Shown here piece after piece: positions 58,601-64,000 of a DNA stretch of 64,000 bases. Position 1 is the first letter of the stretch, and each line of letters starts with the position of its first letter. The notes below the pieces were generated by a model. It worked only from the letters and a program-made list of their open reading frames with translations. It did no database searches and was not told the DNA's origin. Position numbers and translations under genes: made by a program. This stretch comes from Plotosus lineatus. Taxonomy: Eukaryota; Chordata; Actinopteri; Siluriformes; Plotosidae. The stretch spans positions 70,941,501 to 71,005,500 of the forward strand of contig CM045733.1 in the NCBI GenBank assembly GCA_024760905.1, given 5' to 3'.

Positions 58601-60635
58601 TCTCAGAGCACTCTCATCCAGTCAGCACCTACATTCAATACTTCTGAGCTCGGTCAAAGGAGAGATGTGCCAGCACAGCTCACCTATGACTCACCTGTGA
58701 GTGGCGGTCAACCCATTCCCAAATCAGGTGTGTGAACAGGACATCAAATACAATCACATGTGTATATATAATCGAGTTGTCACAGGTTGTGTTTCTAAAT
58801 TTAGCAGCAGCAGGCACATCTGGTGCCACCAGTAGTGGAGCACCATTCACCTCCGTCCAGATGAATTTTGTGCGCAACTTGATCCATGAAGCTTTAGAGG
58901 ATTTCAGGTGTGTGGTGTTTTTTTTTTTTTGTTTGTTTTTTTTTTATATATAAAATTCATACATGTGCGTGCGCACACACATACACGAGTGTATTACCTG
59001 TCTGTAATAAAAATGTAGTTCTCAATTTTACCACTAATAACTAAATATACATAAACTGAGTTTTATCTCTTCTAATTCACACTCTGATGTTGTTTTATTA
59101 TTGATTTTGTGTTTTAAGATGACCTTGAGTAATATTAAATACAGTGTATTCTTATTAAAGACATGCTAAGAAGTCATTTAGTGTTCTGAACCCACTTCTT
59201 TTCAGACTCCTACAGGACTGTATTTCCCAGTTCTGGCATATTGTCCTATTGTAATAGTTCAGTACACTACATATAATAAAATAAAATATGGAGAATGAGA
59301 TGAGCGTACCATTTCAGAAGTATCCAAGAGGGTTTCCAACTGTAATTATAGCTGTTCAACATAATTATAAATGCATTTGTTTTTTTTTTAAGTAAAGTAG
59401 ATCTTCAGTTGGCACTTTTTTAGATTTAAAAAGCTTTCACTCAAAATATTTTTAGTGGTTTATAGTGACATGTTCAGGAATACTTTAAACTATTCAATAA
59501 CTTTGAAGTGCTCAGTGCCATAACCTGCTAAGTTACAAATTTGTAATTTTGAGAAAAATATTAATTTAATCATATTTATAACATGATTTGGGATATTAGC
59601 TACCAAGGAGCTGCAGTTGGGAGTGACTTTCAGCATACAGGAAGAGACTCTATTGTCAGAATATGATCCTACTCCATTTTTCATTATGTATGGACTTTGC
59701 ACGAAGCTTTCAATTTTACAGGACTGAATAAATCTGTAGCCTGCGGGCCTAGAGGATTATGTCTAAATGCTACTTCGTATTGACCCTATACATTTTACAA
59801 TGCTGTGAGGCACATCAGTGCTGTATGAAAAGTTGGATTAAACATCAATGTTGCTGATGAATTCAAGTTTATGGTTTAGTAAGATGTGCAGAATTAAATC
59901 AAGGTTCACCTTAAAACTACCTCATCACTGCAGTTCGCATAAAGTTTTCACAATATTTTTAAATACCGGTACATAAGATTGTAGTAATTATCTTTATTAC
60001 TTGACTGGCTCCATATATATTCTGCTCCTAGCTTCAAGTAGAGCTCGTGCTTCTGAATCCTAAAGTTTGCTGCATCTCACAATTACAACTGTCTTAGAAT
60101 CAGAAATGTGCAGCTGACAGACAATTTTATTGATCCAGGCAGTTAAATTCAGTTAAAAGGCAAAAATAACATAACATATTATCTTGCTGATCCTTATTAT
60201 ATTATATAAATTGAGTCATTTTGGGTTCCCACCAAAACATGAGAATGAGCAGCCCATGAGCTTTTGACTGGTGGGATAGCTAATTAATTTATTTGTCCGT
60301 TCCTATTTTATTGTTACCTAATCTTGCTTAACATGGCCTTTGTAATGTTTTTCAGAGATACATGCCATCGAGACATCATCAATCTACAAGTGGAAATGGT
60401 GCGGCAATTCTACATTCAGCTGGTAGGGATAATCTGCAACTAATGACAGTTTTTTTTTTTTTTTTATCAGTTTTTTGACAAGGAGACTGTATTTCATCAT
60501 GAATGTATTTGTTAATTTGTATTCTTTTAGAATGAAATCCATGGTCTCATTGAGAGGTACTCTGTGAATGAGAGTCTTGTGGAGGAGATTGAGAAGCTGA
60601 GGGAAGAAAACAAACGACTCCGAGCCAATTTCTAA
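44694..60635 (+). CDS. nedd1: NEDD1, gamma-tubulin ring complex targeting WD-repeat protein, complete coding region
   Basis: Sixteen exons: 44694-44826, 48761-48855, 48948-49064, 49433-49573, 55073-55302, 55420-55621, 56909-57083, 57394-57513, 57619-57666, 57817-57921, 58078-58122, 58242-58408, 58550-58727, 58805-58907, 60356-60422, 60531-60635. They total 2031 nt (676 aa; human 660). The family protein recruits gamma-tubulin complexes to centrosomes and spindles. Residues 1-306 form the WD40 propeller (SGDCLKIWD, SGGLDNTVNIWDLK, SLLGSVSDSGSVVLWD, KAPASGLTFSP, PLTAVDFTPDG). The middle is Ser/Pro-rich. The C-terminus (about 590-676) is the conserved coiled coil that binds gamma-tubulin (TSVQMNFVRNLIHEALEDFR, DIINLQVEMVRQF, IERYSVNESLVEEIEKLREE, NKRLRANF). 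Intron 7 has a GC donor. Exons 8-9 and 10-11 look like tandem duplicates. The start codon lies seven codons before SSGDCLKIWD, as in the human protein. Confidence 0.95.
45040..45912 (+). mobile_element. RTE-type LINE with large internal deletion
   Basis: Leader with a poly(G) tract (45056-45075) and CCCAAGCCCGGATAAATGCA. Endonuclease start: [30 protein letters not shown]. After [13 protein letters not shown] it jumps to the C-terminus ([27 protein letters not shown]) and tail. About 2.3 kb of body is missing. Lies in NEDD1 intron 1. Confidence 0.88.
46145..46337. mobile_element. hAT-type foldback MITE with 8-bp target duplication
   Basis: 193 bp whose two ends are perfect inverted copies over about 38 bases (CAGGGGTGCTCAATCCTGCT, then CCTGGAGATCTACCTTCC). 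Flanked by an exact GTATAAAC duplication (46137-46144 and 46338-46345). No coding capacity. Confidence 0.93.
47045..48440 (-). mobile_element. Pogo-like DNA transposon with a CENP-B-type DNA-binding domain
   Basis: The left end CGTATTTTCCGGACTATAAG then TCGCTC is a known fish element terminus. A decayed counterpart (ACAAGTCGCACCTTCAGCC, GTGACTTATATG) lies near 48380-48430. The minus strand at about 47700-47400 encodes VVQYAARNGNRAAGRKYRLS-like text (QYAARNGNRAAGRKYRLSE, LVSDWRRAKDTLSAIKK, ARWPELEKQVHRWVLEQHAA), the pogo/Tigger DNA-binding region. The DDE catalytic domain was not found. Confidence 0.75.
48440..48672 (+). mobile_element. tRNA-derived SINE body
   Basis: GGCTGGCCATGTCTCTCACA, CCATTGCTGACTTTCAAGAA, GAGCTGTCCAGGGTGTATTC, CCCCGCAACCCTAATTAGGC. 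Confidence 0.7.
50690..53309 (+). mobile_element. RTE-type LINE, nearly full length, inactivated
   Basis: Leader with a poly(G) tract (50699-50710) and CCCAAGCCCGGATAAATGCA. The start of the endonuclease domain is missing. An open frame at 50844-52076 runs from DGKRNGVGVILKEELVRNVL through [20 protein letters not shown] and [13 protein letters not shown] into RT, stopping at a TAA (MKLC*). After that come [20 protein letters not shown], a TAG after VVQDM, and [13 protein letters not shown] (FADD kept). The C-terminus is interrupted by a short foreign stretch near 53135-53170 (LLFHYSITI). Lies inside the hAT element of NEDD1 intron 4. Confidence 0.9.
53310..53366. mobile_element. Tc1 terminal-repeat tip
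   Basis: TTACAGAAAATAATGAACTT to TTTTTGAGAAGGACTAGTAG, only the right tip of the family at 16413-17922. Joined directly to the RTE 3' tail on its left. Confidence 0.75.
53367..53629 (-). mobile_element. Pogo-like transposon fragment
   Basis: Inverted copy of the first 260 bases of the element at 27860: GGGGTTTTACTTCCGGGTAC, CTCGCGGATTATCTCGATTC, CCCCGCGAATGTCGAGGGCC, ending CTACTG|TA. Confidence 0.75.
53808..54145 (-). mobile_element. tRNA-derived SINE, minus orientation
   Basis: CATTCATTTTCTGAACTGCT, GGCGCCCATCCCAGTTGAAT, GAAAGTCAGCAAAGGTTC, then the inverted head (GGGCCTTGAACCCCTGACC, CCACCAGGCCACCACTGCC). Confidence 0.8.
55631..55696. repeat. (TG)n(CG)n tract at the NEDD1 exon 6 donor
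   Basis: About 50 bases of TG then CG repeats, starting nine bases after the exon 6 donor (GTATTT at 55622). A UG repeat in the transcript. Confidence 0.95.
55824..56843. mobile_element. TA-targeting DNA transposon (MITE), copy 2
   Basis: Ends CAGGGATCCCTCACTTTCC and, inverted, CAGGGATCCCTCGCTACTTC. Interior TGCTCCCCAACTTACCGACA belongs to another TIR-type repeat. Same family as 22482-22958. Lies in NEDD1 intron 6. Confidence 0.7.
57394..57666 (+). repeat. nedd1: NEDD1 exon pair 8-9, first copy of a tandem two-exon block
   Basis: Exon 8 (57394-57513, 120 nt) encodes GEAEGQQSVDKFNNMGRNSL then LDIFSPVTD. Exon 9 (57619-57666, 48 nt) encodes FKVHGYSSDTPTSRN. Both are phase 1-1, so the pair can be gained or lost without a frameshift. 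Compare 57817-58122. Confidence 0.8.
57817..58122 (+). repeat. nedd1: NEDD1 exon pair 10-11, second copy of the tandem block
   Basis: Exon 10 (57817-57921, 105 nt) encodes GEAEGQHSSDKVRVGRNSLD then IFSPVRD. Exon 11 (58078-58122, 45 nt) encodes DYKGHRLSDASSGKK. Pairwise similarity to exons 8 and 9 is strongest in GEAEGQ and GRNSL..DIFSPV. The human protein, from memory, has a single SSLGDMFSPIRD segment here. Confidence 0.8.
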
Positions 60636-62333
60636 GCATATGGTTACATGTTTGATTAGTAGAGGTTTTCTTTGTGCACAGTATGGATTTAGACCCAAGA
60701 CATGATGTAGGATTACAGCACTGGCCTACATGAGGAAGGACATTCGCCCACTGATGTCTGAAGTATGCACTCGTACCCTGAGGACCGGTGTACACAGCCT
60801 GTTTTCTGTATTTATCACCAGCACTCAGTTTTAAGGTTACACCATGAATGTGCCTTAAAGTAGGAAAGATTACTATTATTATTAAACTTTCTCCACGTTG
60901 TGAATTTAAGATATAAAAGTGCTTACATGTTTTGAGACGGTAACAAGGTTTAAGTTTACATCCAGCAGTGATGACTTTCTGCTAAATCAGTTTGATATGT
61001 CCTACGGTTATTATTGCAGTTCTGGAAATACCAAGCATGTTATCATTGCACTACATGAAAAACAAGAGGCCTAATTAAGTGATCCTTTTTTTTTTAATGT
61101 TTGCAGTGATATTTTGTAGTAATCATGAAAGCATTTGTATGTCAAAAAATTATTGCACAGAACCTCCCACTTGATGATTTGCTACTAATTATAATTGTTG
61201 ATTACAGAAAACAGACAGAGCTTTATTGGGAAACATGTCGATTCTAGCACTCCAGGAGTGGATATAGAGTATACAACACTGAAACCATTAATACACAAAT
61301 TATAGATCAACCATAGTAAGTTTGAAAGCCCCATCTTCAGCATGTAAATGTCCAGAAACTAAAGTGTGATGGAACTTAAAAAAGAGAGACATGTCTGTGC
61401 TTAAAGTAACATTCTGAATTAAAGGTCCTGCTGTGAAATGCCTTTGGCACACCTAAGACATACAGTAGACCTGTTGGATGTGCTTTCAGCCTAGAAAATG
61501 TCATCCCTTGAATATCGCGGATAATGTAGACCAGACCTGGCCGGCGAAGTAGGAACGCTCCTCACAGTTCTACCATGTTGTCTCATTTCTATGTTTTTTG
61601 CGTCTATACAATATCAAGAAGTGTGTAAACGTTAGTTATATGCATATGTAAATGCTGTAATGTATTAATATTTAAATAGAATTTATATATAAATAGGGTG
61701 CTGGATCGCCGATCCAAAGGTTGGGGGTTCGAGTCCCACTCAAATTGAGTTGAGTGGGCAGGAGGCAACAGCGTCTAAACCAATCAGCTTGCGAAATTGA
61801 GTTGAGTGGGCGGTCCCTGCCTGAACTGGGGAGGAGGGGCACTTCAGTCTGTCGTTTATAAACGATGGACGCAGCCTACCTTGGGTCCCCGCCTTCCGGT
61901 TGCTTACATGCGAGTTTCAGCGCGAATATTGAATTCATGAATTTTTAAAATTTATTTATTAAAATGCCGCGATGCTGAAATCGAGAAGTGACAAGGGATG
62001 ACACACTTACAAAACTACTATCACAAATGCGAATAAAAACAGTACGGTAAAGGAACAATTTAGCTTTAAGCACCATAAATACAGTATGTATATATTGTTA
62101 TTGCTGATGGGTGTATGTGGCAAGGAAGATAAATTTAGCACAGTGCACAAGTCAGTATCAGGGAAGTTTTTAATTCATTTTAAAAGAAACCACAGCAGTT
62201 ATAAAAAGCAGAATTTATGCTGGTCAATTCATTACATTAATTTCTTATAAAGGAACAACTTGAATGTCATCTATACACCAACTTTTGTAGCCCTGTGTTA
62301 TGAGGTAGAGAAGCAGTCCTGAGGTATTGTACA
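60636..62333. other. NEDD1 3' flank and intergenic region
   Basis: ATTAAA-type signals occur near 60884, a plausible NEDD1 3' end. A SINE head fragment lies at 61697-61745 (GGATCGCCGATCCAAAGGTT, GGGTTCGAGTCCCACTC), followed by a C+G-richer stretch to about 61920. Otherwise nothing was recognised. Confidence 0.5.
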
Positions 62334-62788
62334 CTACAATGATACATCCGCCCTGCAGATAGGACAAGTGGCATTCTCCTGAGAAAGAAACAAACGAAAT
62401 GTTATACAGTAGTAATGTCTGAGAGGTGAAAAGTGAGGTTTTGTTTTTACAATGGACAAAAACAAAAGATACAATGACCCACTATCAACCAGCGGTCAAT
62501 GCACTTCACATGGTAGTCATGGAAGCATGGTAGCATGCGCAGCTTCTCTCCTTTCTTGTAGCAAGAGAAACAGATTTGGCAACTGTACACAGAGATGGAA
62601 TGTGTTACCAAAACTAACCAGGTACAAAGAAAAACCAAGTACAAAGAAAATGCTTTGGATACTCACTCTGTCTTGCCTGCACTATGTGTAGGGTCATAAG
62701 CTTTTGTGGGAAGTCTCTGAATCTCCCCTTTACTGAGGGTTTTCTTGGTTGCAACAGCACCCTGGAGCTCCTCAAATGCCAGAAGGGC
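62334..62788 (-). CDS. RING-H2 E3 ubiquitin ligase, last three exons (partial)
   Basis: Minus-strand exons 62788-62667, 62582-62483 and 62378-62334 join in frame with GT-AG introns and end ADVSL-stop. The first reads [20 protein letters not shown] and [13 protein letters not shown]. The next two make a textbook RING-H2 finger: C-x2-C-x14-C-x-H-x2-H-x2-C-x10-C-x2-C ([39 protein letters not shown]). Such fingers bind two zinc ions and an E2 enzyme to transfer ubiquitin. A finger at the extreme C-terminus and the [16 protein letters not shown] wording resemble RNF6/RLIM-type ligases, but the exact orthologue is not determined. Upstream exons must lie beyond 62789, past the Tc1 copy or outside the window. 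The gene is convergent with NEDD1. Confidence 0.85.
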
Positions 62789-62951
62789 CTAAAAACAAAT
62801 CCATAAAACCATCAAAAAAGAAAAGGATTTGCATTTTGGAAATGCTGTTTTGTTTATGGGCATTTCGTCATATCACATTGGCGGACCCTGTGAGTGGTAG
62901 GCAGCAAACAACTGTAAAGAACAATGTGACTGCATACTAGATCTAGTATAA

Positions 62952-64000
62952 TAGTCCTTCTAAAAAATTAGCATATTGTGATAAAGTTCATTATTTTCGG
63001 TAATGTACTGATAAACATTAAACTTTCATATATTTTAGATTCATTGCACACCAACTGAAATATTTCAGGGCTTTTATTGTTTTAATACTGATGATTTTGG
63101 CATACAGCTCAAGAAAACCCAAAATTGCTATCTCAAAAAATTACCATATCATGTTACCATATCATGTTCAGGTAGTGTAAACGAGCTATTAACCTAATCA
63201 TCTGAATCGATGAATTAACTCTAAACACCTGCAAAAGATTCCTGAGGCTTTTAAAAACTCCCAGCCTGGTTCATTACTCAAAACCGCAATCATGAAAAGG
63301 ACTGCCGACCTGACTGCTGTCCAGAAGGCCATCATTGACGCCCTCAAGCAAGAGGGTAAGACACAGAAAGAAATCTCTGAGCGAATAGGCTGTTCCCAGA
63401 GTGCTGTATCAAGGAACCTCAGTGGGGCGTCTGTGGGAAGGAAAAAGTGAGAGAAGGGCTGATTCCAGACCTTGGGGGAGCTGTGGAAGTAGTGGACCGA
63501 GTCTGGAGTAGAAACATCCAGAGCCACCATGCACAGGTGTGTGCAGGAAATGGGCTACAGGTGCCGCATTCCCCAGGTCAAACCACTTTTGAACCAGAAA
63601 CGGCGGCAGAAGCGCCTGACCTGGGCTACAGAGAAGCAACACTGGACTGTTGCTCAGTGGTCCAAAGTACTTTTTTCGGATGGAAGCAAATTTTGCATGT
63701 CATTCAGAAATCAAGGTGCCAGAGTCTGGAGGAAGACTGGGGACAAGGAAATGCCAAAATGCCTGAAGTCCAGTGTCAAGTACCCACAGTCAGTGATGGT
63801 CTGGGGTGCCATGTCAGCTGCTGGTGTTGGTCCACTGTGTTTTATCAAGGGCGGGGTCAATGCAGCTAGCGATCATGAGATTTTTGGAGCACTTCATGCT
63901 TCCATCTGCTGAAAAGCTCACAGTGCCAAAATCACTGGTAAATGGTTTACTGACCATGGTATTACTGTGCTCAATTGGCCTGCCAACTCTCCTGACCTGA
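62952..64000 (+). mobile_element. Tc1/mariner transposon, right end outside the window
   Basis: Starts TAGTCCTTCTAAAAAATTAG, the same terminal repeat as 16413. The transposase begins at 63292 (MKRTADLTAVQKAIIDALKQ, EGKTQKEISERIGCSQSAVS). A deletion after ASVGRKK creates a stop near 63447. Later pieces (KSSVKYPQSVMVWGAMSAAG) are present, but the frame is broken again and the segment with the second catalytic Asp is disrupted near 63915. Lies in or just upstream of the RING gene. Confidence 0.88.

Noticed and set aside
62452..62691. Plus-strand frame opposite the RING exons
   Set aside because: The minus strand carries a perfect zinc-finger spacing and in-phase exons. The plus frame has no recognisable features.

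Overview
The window is nuclear DNA from a vertebrate, almost certainly a ray-finned (teleost) fish. The genes are split by spliceosomal introns. The repeat load is fish-like: RTE-type LINEs, Tc1 and pogo-like DNA transposons, hAT MITEs, tRNA-derived SINEs, and long (GT)n, (AT)n and (ATT)n tracts. There are no operons, phages or CRISPR arrays. No tRNA or rRNA gene was found; the tRNA-like stretches are SINE heads.

Four host loci can be read exon by exon. (1) About 1.3-12.9 kb, + strand: a glutaminase-family (GLS) paralogue with ankyrin repeats. It looks like a pseudogene of a pseudoenzyme. The catalytic Ser and Lys of the Ser-x-x-Lys dyad are replaced, several core exons are absent, and there is a stop codon plus frame breaks, although splice sites are well kept. 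(2) 19.1-37.8 kb, + strand: a complete endophilin-A gene, best matching SH3GL3. Its ten coding exons sum to 1098 nt (365 aa) with all phases matching. (3) 44.7-60.6 kb, + strand: a complete NEDD1 gene (gamma-tubulin ring complex recruitment). Its sixteen coding exons sum to 2031 nt (676 aa). It carries a tandem two-exon duplication and a GC-AG intron. (4) 62.8-62.3 kb, - strand: the last three exons of a RING-H2 E3 ubiquitin ligase, convergent with NEDD1 and running off the window.

Most of the rest is transposon sequence, much of it nested. An old LINE at 29.8-35.2 kb was split twice by RTE copies in opposite orientations. NEDD1 intron 4 holds a TIR element, containing an hAT element, containing an RTE. 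Four hAT-type insertions show exact 8-bp target duplications. One 5'-truncated RTE copy at 20.6-22.4 kb keeps a 620-codon reverse-transcriptase frame. A 184-bp near-perfect foldback sits between two (AT)n tracts at 20.28-20.47 kb.

The four loci do not form one pathway. SH3GL3 acts in endocytic membrane curvature, NEDD1 in microtubule nucleation, the RING protein in ubiquitination, and the GLS-like locus is probably non-coding now. The intact frames of SH3GL3 and NEDD1 are an internal control that base accuracy here is good, which makes the GLS-like lesions more likely to be real. Exon borders come from reading splice consensus, phase and remembered family sequences; no alignment was run.
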